Shown here: positions 1 through 7,335 of the stretch, piece after piece
How the letters are laid out: each line of letters opens with the position of its first letter
Position numbering within the stretch: position 1 is the first letter of the stretch
Origin: Bacillota bacterium
Lineage (GTDB): Bacteria > Eremiobacterota > SpSt-956 > JAKJGF01
DNA length: 15,148 nt
NCBI GenBank assembly: GCA_029555925.1
Contig: JAKPQU010000353.1
Span: forward strand, 1 to 15,148
Direction of reading: 5' to 3'
Position numbers and translations under genes: made by a program
The notes under the pieces: generated by a model
Database searches by the model: none
Seen by the model: the letters and a program-made list of their open reading frames with translations, nothing else
Told to the model about the DNA's origin: nothing

Positions 1-838
1 TTTTAATATCTTTATATTTTTCAATGTTCATAAATACATGCTCACTACAGTAGAATGAATAATATTTTGAAATATACTTATCCCATAATATTTTGCCCAG
101 AGGATTTAATATTATATCGTTATCGTCCATCTCAATACATGTGCTACAATCTGTCAGGAAAGTATGATTGAATTCAGACTTATGTTTAATTTCTCCATTA
201 TCCAGAAGCGCAAACTCTTTCTCATGTTTTTCAAAGATCTTTTCATTTATATCTATTGGTACAGCTGGTATTTTAATCAGGTTATCTGTTTCTTCAAAAA
301 CGTAATATATGGGAATTTTATTGACCTGTCCAAGTACTGTCATATAAGGTATAAGAGCTTTAAACCCACCGGTAATATTTAAAATAATATTTCCATAATA
401 TTCTGAAGTTATATTATCAAAACGATTTATCAGATTTACCATGCCTTTGAGAAACTTTTCTGAGTTTTCTACCTGAAGATCATCAATAACATCTTTTTCA
501 GGGGTAAAGAACGTGTTAATGGAATCGTCTTTCTCAAAGTAGTCTTTCAAAATTTCTGCAGCAAGACGTGATGCTATAGTATCAGTGCATATAAAATAAA
601 CATTTAATTCTTCTTTTAACTCTTCTTTTAATAAAGAAATACTTTTAATTTCTGCTGATGAATCCCGGTTGAGTTTATTTTTTATTTTATCTTTTATATA
701 TCCAATAGATTTCTCATTATTTTTCCATTCTTTTTCTCTTTTATCTTTTATATCTCTGTAAGTAACTTCTATATTTTTTTTATACTCATTTTCTTTTGTA
801 AATATAGATGTTCCAACTGTTGTTATTACTTTTTTCAT
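1..838 (-). CDS. CARF-domain protein, APE2256/TIGR02619-type, 3' end outside window
   Basis: An open reading frame of at least 279 codons runs from ATG at 838-836 off the left edge with no stop. The N-terminus (MKKVITTVGTS), the segment YFICTDTIASRLAAE (residues 81-95), the motif NITGGFKALIPY (154-165) and the stretch LIKIPAVPID (187-196) match the CARF domain of the APE2256-type CRISPR-associated proteins (TIGR02619/PF09651). CARF domains bind cyclic oligoadenylate made by Cas10, and the TGG(F/T)K loop lies at the ligand pocket. The start is supported by AGGAGGT 7 nt upstream and by an ATGA overlap with the cmr3 stop, so the two are likely translationally coupled. The effector part, if any, should lie in the missing C-terminus. 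I therefore cannot say whether this is an RNase, DNase, ring nuclease or transcription factor. The CARF call is firm, the exact subfamily less so. Confidence 0.85.
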   Translation of the reverse strand, partial: MKKVITTVGTSIFTKENEYKKNIEVTYRDIKDKREKEWKNNEKSIGYIKDKIKNKLNRDSSAEIKSISLLKEELKEELNVYFICTDTIASRLAAEILKDYFEKDDSINTFFTPEKDVIDDLQVENSEKFLKGMVNLINRFDNITSEYYGNIILNITGGFKALIPYMTVLGQVNKIPIYYVFEETDNLIKIPAVPIDINEKIFEKHEKEFALLDNGEIKHKSEFNHTFLTDCSTCIEMDDNDIILNPLGKILWDKYISKYYSFYCSEHVFMNIEKYKDIK

Positions 839-1923
839 AATCTAACACCTCCTAAAAAACATATACCGAAGCCCTGTTTCTGTTCAAAGTCGGAAATAGA
901 TTTACCATGAATTTTTTTAATTATATCTTCTATAGCTCCTTCAATACATTCAAAGTAATAGACACTCCCTGCAGGAATAATAGTTCTCATAGGTTTGGCT
1001 TTTTTCTCCTTCATGTCAAATCCTCCCAGTCGAAATGTTTTACCAATAACACAGGTAATAAGTTTTACTCTACCCCCTGTTCCCGGTATTGTTCCTTCCA
1101 GTGTATCTTCTTCTATCCATGAAGGTATCCATCCATTAGACAAAAAAGCCGGAGTTGCCAGATAGATTTTAAACATATTGCTTTTTATTTCTGGAGGTTT
1201 TATAGAAATAACATCGTTTTCTCTGTCATATCTTATTAATTTTCCTTCCCCTCCAAATTTTAAAATACCTTTCTCAGGTATTTCTATACTGTTGAATTCT
1301 AATATAATTGATATATCAGTAATTCTTTTCATACCCACACGATAAAGCAATCCTTCTTCAGAAGAATGAGTGTAATTCTTTCTACCTATACCGATTTTTG
1401 GTTCTGACTTTATATGTTTATTCATGCTGATAACTTTTAAATCATTATCTTTATTAGATAGATATTTTTCTAAAGATGCCTGATCTAATAAACCATCGGT
1501 TACACTCTCTACTTCCTGAAAAATTGCTCCGGGAGAAATCAAAATACTGTTTGTCGGTGAAGAACTTACTAAGTCCTGGAACTTTTTTAATTTTAAAGGA
1601 AATACTTTGAACGGCTCTCTTTTATCATTTACTAAGAACGAATCTCTTTTATCAATTACTAAATCCTGTGGAACATGGAAATAATAATTTACTTCTTTTT
1701 TGTAACAGATACGGTTTATCTCTAGATTTTTCGTAGGATCATTTTCTTTATTTGCCTCAGGAAGTTTATCCATATGTTCAGCAAAATAAGCAGTTCTGAG
1801 AGCGCCATAGAAAACTGATGGAGAAGGTGGAAAAATACCATCTGCCCATGTTTCCTCTCCCATAGAGAATGGTCTGCCATCTCTAAAAAATAGAGTGTCG
1901 AGAGGGTTTATATTAATCAGCAT
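835..1923 (-). CDS. cmr3: Cmr3, type III-B RAMP subunit
   Basis: A protein of 362 residues. The N-terminus (MLININPLDTLFFRDGRPF, then an FPPSPSVFYGALR segment) is the hallmark of Cmr3, a Cas5-like RAMP protein. In the Cmr complex it sits beside Cmr2 at the 5' end of the crRNA and contacts the repeat-derived handle. The C-terminus ends in a glycine-containing segment (QGFGICFLGG). I chose ATG 1923-1921 because AGGGAGG at 1930-1936 is 6 nt upstream. A TTG in the same frame at 1941 would add six residues but would place this binding site inside the coding sequence. The gene overlaps the end of cmr2 by 11 nt and its stop overlaps the start of the CARF gene as ATGA. Confidence 0.93.
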   Translation of the reverse strand: MLININPLDTLFFRDGRPFSMGEETWADGIFPPSPSVFYGALRTAYFAEHMDKLPEANKENDPTKNLEINRICYKKEVNYYFHVPQDLVIDKRDSFLVNDKREPFKVFPLKLKKFQDLVSSSPTNSILISPGAIFQEVESVTDGLLDQASLEKYLSNKDNDLKVISMNKHIKSEPKIGIGRKNYTHSSEEGLLYRVGMKRITDISIILEFNSIEIPEKGILKFGGEGKLIRYDRENDVISIKPPEIKSNMFKIYLATPAFLSNGWIPSWIEEDTLEGTIPGTGGRVKLITCVIGKTFRLGGFDMKEKKAKPMRTIIPAGSVYYFECIEGAIEDIIKKIHGKSISDFEQKQGFGICFLGGVRL

Positions 1924-3706
1924 AATGAACCTCCCTTGCAATAAATCTTATTATATTGAGAAAAGATAAGAAATTTCGTAATGTTATAGGTGGAGAATAA
2001 AAAGCTTTTAAGTTCATAAGAAGCTTTTCAAATTCTTTATCTTCTTTTTTAGAATGTTCGTAACTTCTTTTTAATAGCCTTTCAAGTTCTTTTTCTACAA
2101 TAATTCCTTCTTTATAACTACCATCCTGTTCCATTAAAGGAAGAAATTCTCTGTTGAGAGTTGTTATAAAATTACTGGAAATAATATCCCTAGATAGCAT
2201 TTTTATTAAGTTATCCATTAAATCCGTTGTCCAGGTTGTTTTATTGTCTGAACAATATTTCCATTTAAAAATTGTTTTTACTATTTCTCCTGAGTGTTTT
2301 AATACAGCTATTGCACACGAATTTTTCCCGTCAACCTTTTTTGCCTCTTCTTTTTCCATACGTCTGACCCAGTTTAACACGTCTGAAAGAGGGGTTTTAT
2401 AATGAGCTATTACAACACCACAGGAAGCAGTTGAAGGTATGCCATCTTTTATAATTTTTTTATTATCAATTTTTATTTCTTCAAAGTCTGGAAATTTTTC
2501 TCTTATATTTTTTAAGACAGTGGGAAGATGATTTAAATTGATAAAGCCCAGTAGATCATCGCCACCTGCATATACAAGTTTTCCTGACGGTTCTATAAAG
2601 ATATTTTTCATCTCATTACCATATTGAATAAGTCTTGAGCTCATTTCTTTATGGAATTCATATAGATTAATATCTTCTTTATTGTAATTACATAGGTTTT
2701 CGCCTGAAAGCCATTTACCCATATTATCTCCGTCAAGCATTACTATAGCATAGTATTTACATAATTTCAGACCATTATGTTTTATATATTTCCCCAGGTC
2801 TTTTTGCTTTTTTGCGATTACTTCAATTGATTTTTCTGGTATATAATTTTTTCTAAAATATTTTTTTGTGATATTTTCTTCGTAAAATAATTGTTCATCA
2901 AATTCATCAAATAGAAAATGAAATTCTCCTTTATATTCATTTACTAGTGTTTCTCCTGTCTCATCCAGTTTATTCAGTGTATCCATTAAAGCTATTTTAG
3001 CTGTGGAAGGGAACCTTTCTTGCTTCTTACTTTCATATGATCTTTTTACAAAACAGATACTACACAAACCTTCTCCTTCTGTAAGGTTTATAGATATATT
3101 TCCTTTTAATGGAAAGGCATTCTTGTGAAATCTATCAGGATTTCCCTTGTATAATAATGCGTTTCTTTCACCGCATATAGAACATTTTCTTCCTGAAAGT
3201 TCATCTAATTGTTTGAATATCCTTATATTTTTTATTCCTCCCAGTAATTGTTCAATTTCTCCATAAATTTGTCTGTATTGATTCTGAAAAAATGGAAGGG
3301 ATACCCAGTTAATATGAAGGAAATTTTTTAATTGTTCCTCTGCATCTTTGTAAAAGTCTGGTACATTATTTCTGGGAAGTCCATATTTTTCTATTATTTC
3401 CATTGATTTTTTGATATATATGTCTTTTACAAATTGACTCAGTTCCTGGCCGACTTTTTTTATATTATCTGTTTCCAGGACTGCTATAAATCTGTTCGGA
3501 ACAGGTTGATTATCGGAGATAGAATGAACATTTAAAGAAGGAAAGATTAATTCTGTCAGAATTTTCTCATTATTCAGTTTTTCTATCGCTTTACGGATCA
3601 GTTTTGAGAGAATATAACTTCCAACAAATAAGTCACGGGTTTTTCTTGCCTGGGCGATAAATGTTTGAACCGGACCTATGGTGAAGAGAAATAAATATCT
3701 GGTCAT
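1913..3706 (-). CDS. cmr2: Cmr2 (Cas10 of type III-B), cyclase-competent, HD-less
   Basis: A Cas10-family protein of 597 residues, the large subunit of the Cmr complex. It begins directly with the first palm domain (GPVQTFIAQARKTRDLF, residues 11-27). The usual N-terminal HD nuclease domain is absent, so no DNase activity is expected. Two CxxC pairs (C175/C178 and C215/C218) form the zinc-binding treble-clef region. The second palm carries MLDGDNMGK (323-331) and the cyclase motif GGDD at 381-384, so synthesis of cyclic oligoadenylate from ATP on target RNA binding is expected. ATG 3706-3704 has GGAGG upstream and forms an ATGA overlap with the cmr1 stop. Family Cmr2 proteins with an HD domain are markedly longer, consistent with loss or lack of that domain here. 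Confidence 0.95.
   Translation of the reverse strand: MTRYLFLFTIGPVQTFIAQARKTRDLFVGSYILSKLIRKAIEKLNNEKILTELIFPSLNVHSISDNQPVPNRFIAVLETDNIKKVGQELSQFVKDIYIKKSMEIIEKYGLPRNNVPDFYKDAEEQLKNFLHINWVSLPFFQNQYRQIYGEIEQLLGGIKNIRIFKQLDELSGRKCSICGERNALLYKGNPDRFHKNAFPLKGNISINLTEGEGLCSICFVKRSYESKKQERFPSTAKIALMDTLNKLDETGETLVNEYKGEFHFLFDEFDEQLFYEENITKKYFRKNYIPEKSIEVIAKKQKDLGKYIKHNGLKLCKYYAIVMLDGDNMGKWLSGENLCNYNKEDINLYEFHKEMSSRLIQYGNEMKNIFIEPSGKLVYAGGDDLLGFINLNHLPTVLKNIREKFPDFEEIKIDNKKIIKDGIPSTASCGVVIAHYKTPLSDVLNWVRRMEKEEAKKVDGKNSCAIAVLKHSGEIVKTIFKWKYCSDNKTTWTTDLMDNLIKMLSRDIISSNFITTLNREFLPLMEQDGSYKEGIIVEKELERLLKRSYEHSKKEDKEFEKLLMNLKAFYSPPITLRNFLSFLNIIRFIAREVHYAD
1930..1936 (-). promoter_or_regulatory. Ribosome binding site that fixes the cmr3 start
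   Basis: AGGGAGG on the minus strand, 6 nt before ATG 1923. It lies inside the last codons of cmr2, which suits translational coupling and favours this ATG over the upstream TTG. Confidence 0.7.
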
Positions 3707-4848
3707 AGTGAGACCTCCGTTTTGCTTATAATGGTATCGATAAAATCCTGAATAATAGTATTTGATGGTTGTTCTATTGTAGTCGGTCTTTGTTTTCTAT
3801 CCTTTGTTTTAGAAGTATTTTCTTTTATTTTTAGTTTTACATCATCTGGAAGTAATTTTTTATCAAATATTAATATTACAGGATAGTATTTATTCTGAAA
3901 TTTTATTATTCTGAAAAATATAGGAGATGCACTTCTTTGAAAATCTTCTTTAGAACCTTCTATCAAAGCAGATTTAGGTTTTCCATCAGAAGTTTCTAAA
4001 GATCTATAACGATATGATAGAGGTAAACCTAAAATTGCTTTCTCTATAGGATTATTAATATTCCCAGTTGTAATATATTCTTTTACACTTTCATAGTCTG
4101 GAGAACTACGAGTTCTAAATTGTTGAAATTTTGTGCCAAGACTATTTAACGATATTGTCCATTTGTCGTATGGATTAAGGTAATATACTTTTGCAGAAGC
4201 TAAATTAGCATATTCTATATCAGTTCCTAAATTAAAATTGACTTTGATTTTTTTAAAATTACTCTCTAGATAAAATTTAATATCAATCTTTTCTTTTGGA
4301 TTAGTATTAAAAGAAATATCATTAATTATATTTTCTGGATCAATCAAAGAGCTAACTTGAAAATTTCCACCACCTCTTCTTGCTCGTGTACCAATTCCTC
4401 CAAACATTGCAAATATCCAGAAGATATATCCTGCCTTTTTTAAATCTTCTTTTTTGCTTGATTGAAGTAATATATTAAAATTTAGTTTTTGAAAGTATGG
4501 CCTTTGTTGCATAACGGTAGAATAAAAGAGATAAGATATTCCTTCATATCCAGATTTAGGAACCCTTCTATTATAATCCCATATAAGATCTTTAAAGTTA
4601 TTGTTTACTTCTTTAGTTATCTCTTTGACTTTTACAATTATTTTACTTCTACCGATTTTTTCTTCTGAACAACCAAAAAGTTTTCCTTCATTTTCTAATA
4701 GATTTTCTTTTAGATTACCATTCATCGCTCTCCACCAGAATCTCAAAGCCCCTTTTATAGAAGGTGCTCTCAATTCCGGTGTTTTGCCATCTGCACCTGC
4801 AAGGAACATAGGTGTAATTGTCTCACATTCGAAAACAAGTTTATGCAT
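3703..4848 (-). CDS. cmr1: Cmr1, type III-B RAMP subunit
   Basis: A 381-residue RAMP protein. The N-terminal segment (ITPMFLAGADG at 11-21, then APSIKGALRFWWRAMNG at 28-44) is diagnostic of Cmr1. A glycine-rich loop GGIGTRARRGGGNF at 150-163 follows. In characterised Cmr complexes Cmr1 caps the 3' end of the crRNA next to Cmr6 and helps capture target RNA. ATG 4848-4846 follows a GGGAGGGG ribosome binding site. The gene lies 17 nt behind the Csx1-type gene and overlaps cmr2 by 4 nt, so csx1-cmr1-cmr2-cmr3 reads as one operon. Its partner cmr6 is not in this window. Confidence 0.94.
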   Translation of the reverse strand: MHKLVFECETITPMFLAGADGKTPELRAPSIKGALRFWWRAMNGNLKENLLENEGKLFGCSEEKIGRSKIIVKVKEITKEVNNNFKDLIWDYNRRVPKSGYEGISYLFYSTVMQQRPYFQKLNFNILLQSSKKEDLKKAGYIFWIFAMFGGIGTRARRGGGNFQVSSLIDPENIINDISFNTNPKEKIDIKFYLESNFKKIKVNFNLGTDIEYANLASAKVYYLNPYDKWTISLNSLGTKFQQFRTRSSPDYESVKEYITTGNINNPIEKAILGLPLSYRYRSLETSDGKPKSALIEGSKEDFQRSASPIFFRIIKFQNKYYPVILIFDKKLLPDDVKLKIKENTSKTKDRKQRPTTIEQPSNTIIQDFIDTIISKTEVSL

Positions 4849-4865
4849 TTTTCCCCTCCCTGTTT

Positions 4866-6209
4866 TTATGAATTTTCTTTTAAGATAAGATTTTTGATCT
4901 CTTCAAAATACTTTTCCAGTACATCTATTAAGTCATTTGCCTCTACAGGATTATTCCTGCAACCACTGTGATCTATATCATTCCTGTATCTACCTAATTC
5001 ATCAAAGTTTTTTGCCATCTCTTTAATAACTGATATGCCCTTTATCTCTCTTACTTTTTTCTTATTTTTTTCTGTTAATCTCCATTCTTCCTCTGGAATA
5101 TCTTTACTGATAACAAAAAGACCATTGCTGAAAGTATCACGGCGTCTTTCATCATAGATTTCATTTTTATTTCCATAATGTCTTTTAGCAAGCCATGTAA
5201 CTACAATCTCCCTCAGTATCGTATACCCCTGCTGAGTCATATTATGTTCAATACACCATTTCACTGCCTCCAGACCATTCTTAATATCATCATCAGCAAA
5301 ACCCTTCATCTTATCTTCAATCTTACCCAGTAAATGAACAAGCGGCGACAGGCCAGGCTTTCTATCCTTTCCCAGAGAAACCTTAAACCCTTCAATAGAA
5401 GCTTTTACCGCCTTTGCTCCTTCCCCTATCTTACGTCCCCGGCATGTAGCCATAATTTTGCCGAATTCCTCCATATTTTCAACCAGCCTTTTCTCAGGGG
5501 AACCTTCACTTAATTCCTTCTCCTTAACAAGTCCACTTAAAATAGAAGCGTCTCCTGTCCCAATAAAACGATCCACACCTGCAGTCCATCTCATTAAATT
5601 TTCAAAGCTGATAAGGTCAATTACAGGAGCTTTTCTCTGTTCTATTGGAAGAACTTTTACCTGATATGCCGGCCCGAGTGCTTCAAAAGCTCCATAGTAG
5701 ATTCCTCTTATCTTAATATTCTTTTTAACTACACGTATATAATTAAGAGCTATAATGGCAAGCATAGGAAGATAACGGAAACTATGAGTCATATCAAAAT
5801 ATATTTCATCATTATCATTTACCTGAGCTACAATTTTATTAAAAATTTCCCATCTTTCTTCTTCTTTCCATCCTTCTGCCACCCTTACTGGAGTGATTTT
5901 TTCTCTGGAAAAAGGCAGATTTAAACTGTCAAAAATCTTACTCAGTCCTTTATAGTTTTCATTTTCCCAGTCATATTCTTTTTGCCTTTTAATTTCTTCG
6001 GAATTTTTTGGGGGATCATTCCAGTTTTTTTCCTCTGCATCTTTTGTAAGGAATATATGTATCGAATCCTCATTTCCCCAGTCTTTACAGATTAATTCTG
6101 CAAGACTTGCCTGAATAAATCTATGTGGCGTAGATTGTGTATCTCCAATTGTATATATAGTCCTGATATAATAATTAGTTCCAAGAAAAGAAAGTAATTT
6201 TTTTGCCAT
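4866..6209 (-). CDS. csx1: Csx1-type CARF-HEPN ribonuclease (TM1812/DxTHG family)
   Basis: A 447-residue accessory RNase of type III systems. The N-terminal CARF domain (KKLLSFLGTNYY at 3-14) carries DMTHSFRYLP at 139-148, the DxTH(G/S)FR signature of the TM1812 (TIGR02221) Csx1 group. The C-terminus has a HEPN motif R409-N-D-I-D-H414 (R-x4-H), the catalytic pair of HEPN RNases. The expected role is cyclic-oligoadenylate-triggered RNA degradation. I chose ATG 6209-6207 because GAAAGGAG at 6218-6225 lies 8 nt upstream; a TTG at 6227 would start inside that region. The gene heads the cmr genes, 17 nt before cmr1, and directly follows a broken DUF1016 gene. With no csm6 in the csm operon, this enzyme may serve both complexes (inference). 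Both active motifs look intact. Confidence 0.92.
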   Translation of the reverse strand: MAKKLLSFLGTNYYIRTIYTIGDTQSTPHRFIQASLAELICKDWGNEDSIHIFLTKDAEEKNWNDPPKNSEEIKRQKEYDWENENYKGLSKIFDSLNLPFSREKITPVRVAEGWKEEERWEIFNKIVAQVNDNDEIYFDMTHSFRYLPMLAIIALNYIRVVKKNIKIRGIYYGAFEALGPAYQVKVLPIEQRKAPVIDLISFENLMRWTAGVDRFIGTGDASILSGLVKEKELSEGSPEKRLVENMEEFGKIMATCRGRKIGEGAKAVKASIEGFKVSLGKDRKPGLSPLVHLLGKIEDKMKGFADDDIKNGLEAVKWCIEHNMTQQGYTILREIVVTWLAKRHYGNKNEIYDERRRDTFSNGLFVISKDIPEEEWRLTEKNKKKVREIKGISVIKEMAKNFDELGRYRNDIDHSGCRNNPVEANDLIDVLEKYFEEIKNLILKENS

Positions 6210-6217
6210 AACCTCTT

Positions 6218-6225
6218 CTCCTTTC
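6218..6225 (-). promoter_or_regulatory. Ribosome binding site that fixes the csx1 start
   Basis: GAAAGGAG on the minus strand, 8 nt before ATG 6209. It overlaps the end of the decayed DUF1016 reading frame and rules against the TTG at 6227 as the start. Confidence 0.65.
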
Positions 6226-6257
6226 AATCTAATGTACGGACATTATGTCCCCTGGGT

Positions 6258-6283
6258 ATTTGTGCAGCAGATGCTGCACAAAT
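6258..6283. repeat. Perfect inverted repeat, 12-bp arms
   Basis: ATTTGTGCAGCA and its exact reverse complement are separated by 2 nt. It lies in the DUF1016 remnant exactly where the frame is broken, and shares its 10-bp arm core TTGTGCAGCA with the dyad at 6568-6590. Confidence 0.9.
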
Positions 6284-6567
6284 GAACTGTCAGTATAAAC
6301 GGAAGCAAATTTCCTCATATATTTAAAATTACGGGGAGAAAAACCTTTTATATCAGGGAATTCATTCCTCAGATCCGAAGCGATACGGTCAATTATCTTT
6401 GCTCCACATCCCTGAGAAGAGTGACGTTCCAATATAATCCGGCCAATATCCCGGTAAAGAAGAATTAACTCCCTGTTTATAGAAAGACTGGCCCTGAGTG
6501 GTGAAGAACTTATCCGTAATTTTAGCTCCTTTAAAAAATCTACATAGTCAGGTGGTAGATTGTTTGT

Positions 6568-6590
6568 TTGTGCAGCAATCTGCTGCACAA
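6568..6590. repeat. Perfect inverted repeat, 10-bp arms, same core as 6258-6283
   Basis: TTGTGCAGCA, 3-nt loop, TGCTGCACAA. It encodes VQQIAAQ near the start of the DUF1016 remnant. The arm sequence is identical to the inner arms of the dyad about 300 bp away. Confidence 0.9.
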
Positions 6591-6684
6591 TATCTGATTC
6601 TGATGAACTGTTACTTTTTATTGCTTCCATATCTGTTTACCTGTCTTCTATTTGTTATAATCTGCATCCAGACAGTGATTAATT

Positions 6685-7071
6685 TTATAACCTCTTATAT
6701 TCCCGAAACCTCACATGCCTGAAAACATGCCTATTCACAATCTTCCCGTCCTCTTTCGCCTGCTCATAAACCCTCTTTGTAGTGGAATAAACCGGCACAA
6801 TCCCTTCCCTCAAACACCAGTCCACCAGGGAAAAGGTCATACCGAACTCTCCCTGAATAAGTGCAAAATCGCCTTCTTTTGCGTGATTTTTGATCCATTC
6901 AATAAAAAATCCGGCTTTTTCTTCTATTTCGCCTTCCGGAGGGATTTGTGACCAGAGGGACTGAAGATCAGAGGGGAGAGATACAAATTCTCTTACAGAA
7001 AGATTTCTTTCTCCTTCTTCTTTCTGTTCAGGAGTAAGACTGTGGGAAAATATTAAGAGCATCCTTTTCAT
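6685..7071 (-). CDS. csx20: Csx20, small CRISPR-associated protein, probable ring nuclease
   Basis: A 128-residue protein. It begins with a single beta strand and turn (MLLIFSHSLTPEQ, 4-16). It then has LPSDLQSLWSQIPPE (32-46), GDFALIQGEFG (67-77), PVYSTTKR (93-100) and a basic end, RHVFRHVRFREY (114-125). These blocks are what I recognise as Csx20, a small CARF-like family of type III loci that has been grouped with Csx15 and Csx16 as ring nucleases, which break down cyclic oligoadenylate and so switch off CARF effectors. A GGGAAG lies about 12 nt before the ATG. The gene is the first of the minus-strand run leading into csx1 and the cmr genes, and lies next to a divergent promoter region. 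The family call is from remembered motifs; the activity is inferred from family. Confidence 0.8.
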   Translation of the reverse strand: MKRMLLIFSHSLTPEQKEEGERNLSVREFVSLPSDLQSLWSQIPPEGEIEEKAGFFIEWIKNHAKEGDFALIQGEFGMTFSLVDWCLREGIVPVYSTTKRVYEQAKEDGKIVNRHVFRHVRFREYKRL

Positions 7072-7183
7072 CTTTTATAACTTCCCTGTTCTGTTAATTT
7101 TATATATTTTTTATATATCATTCTTCACGTTTTAACCAGAAACCTGCAAAGTAATAAAATTTCTTTAAATTATATACTATTAC

Positions 7184-7202
7184 TGTGACATATAGCGTCA
7201 CA
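7184..7202. promoter_or_regulatory. Operator-like dyad 1 (TGTGAC-N7-GTCACA)
   Basis: Perfect 6-bp arms with a 7-nt spacer, lying upstream of the possible csx20 -10 element. It shares ACTGTGACAT and a CACAC end with the dyad at 7260-7278, which suggests one dimeric regulator binding both. The regulator is not identified. Confidence 0.45.
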
Positions 7203-7259
7203 CTTGATTTTAACTATTTAAATTATTTTTTTATTTACTATTAGAAATTTTTTCATGAC

Positions 7260-7278
7260 TGTGACATCCCATGACACA
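7260..7278. promoter_or_regulatory. Operator-like dyad 2 (TGTGACAT-CCC-ATGACACA)
   Basis: Eight-bp arms around CCC with one mismatch. It overlaps a possible -35 (ATGACA) for the plus-strand gene. It is a near copy of dyad 1 about 76 bp away. Confidence 0.45.
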
Positions 7279-7335
7279 CAGTAATGTTAATCTTTTATAG
7301 AGAACGATTTATACCCTGAAGGAGGTTATTTATTT

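Larger units (their letters stand above)
6224..6630 (-). pseudogene. Remnant of DUF1016/YhcG-type nuclease gene (N-terminal domain, frameshifted and truncated)
   Basis: The open frame from ATG 6630 ends at TAG 6231-6229 after 133 codons. Residues 49-111 (SINRELILLYRDIGRIIL, GAKIIDRIASDL, FPDIKGFSPRNFKYMRKFA) match the N-terminal domain of DUF1016/YhcG proteins, which normally continue into a PD-(D/E)XK nuclease domain of about 200 residues. That nuclease part is missing. After FVQ the frame reads HLLHKYPGD. Adding one base near 6271-6272 instead gives VQQxAAQIPRGHNV, matching the family's conserved AQ(I/L)PWGHN segment, before ending at TGA 6226-6224. So the gene has a single-base deletion, a likely W-to-R change, and loss of everything downstream. 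A truncated product could still be made from ATG 6630, but nuclease function is not expected. The start has only a weak ribosome binding site. Confidence 0.8.
7072..7335. promoter_or_regulatory. Divergent intergenic region between csx20 and the 7336 gene
   Basis: This AT-rich region of 264 bp has no gene. It contains two operator-like dyads (7184-7202 and 7260-7278). On the minus strand a TATAAT -10 candidate at 7174-7169 faces csx20 and lies 9 nt from the first dyad. On the plus strand ATGACA at 7271-7276, inside the second dyad, is a -35 candidate with weak -10 candidates (TTTATA or TATAGA) at 7294-7301. Spacings are imperfect, so both promoters are tentative. Confidence 0.45.

Noticed and set aside
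1913..3706. Cmr2 as a truncated or frameshifted gene because it lacks HD
   Set aside because: It has a clean start with a ribosome binding site, an ATGA overlap with cmr1, and an intact first palm right after the start. It looks like a genuine HD-less form, with no HD remnant in cmr1 or between the genes.
6258..6590. Palindromes as CRISPR repeats
   Set aside because: There are only two copies about 300 bp apart, both within a coding remnant, with no regular spacers. No array is visible anywhere in the window.
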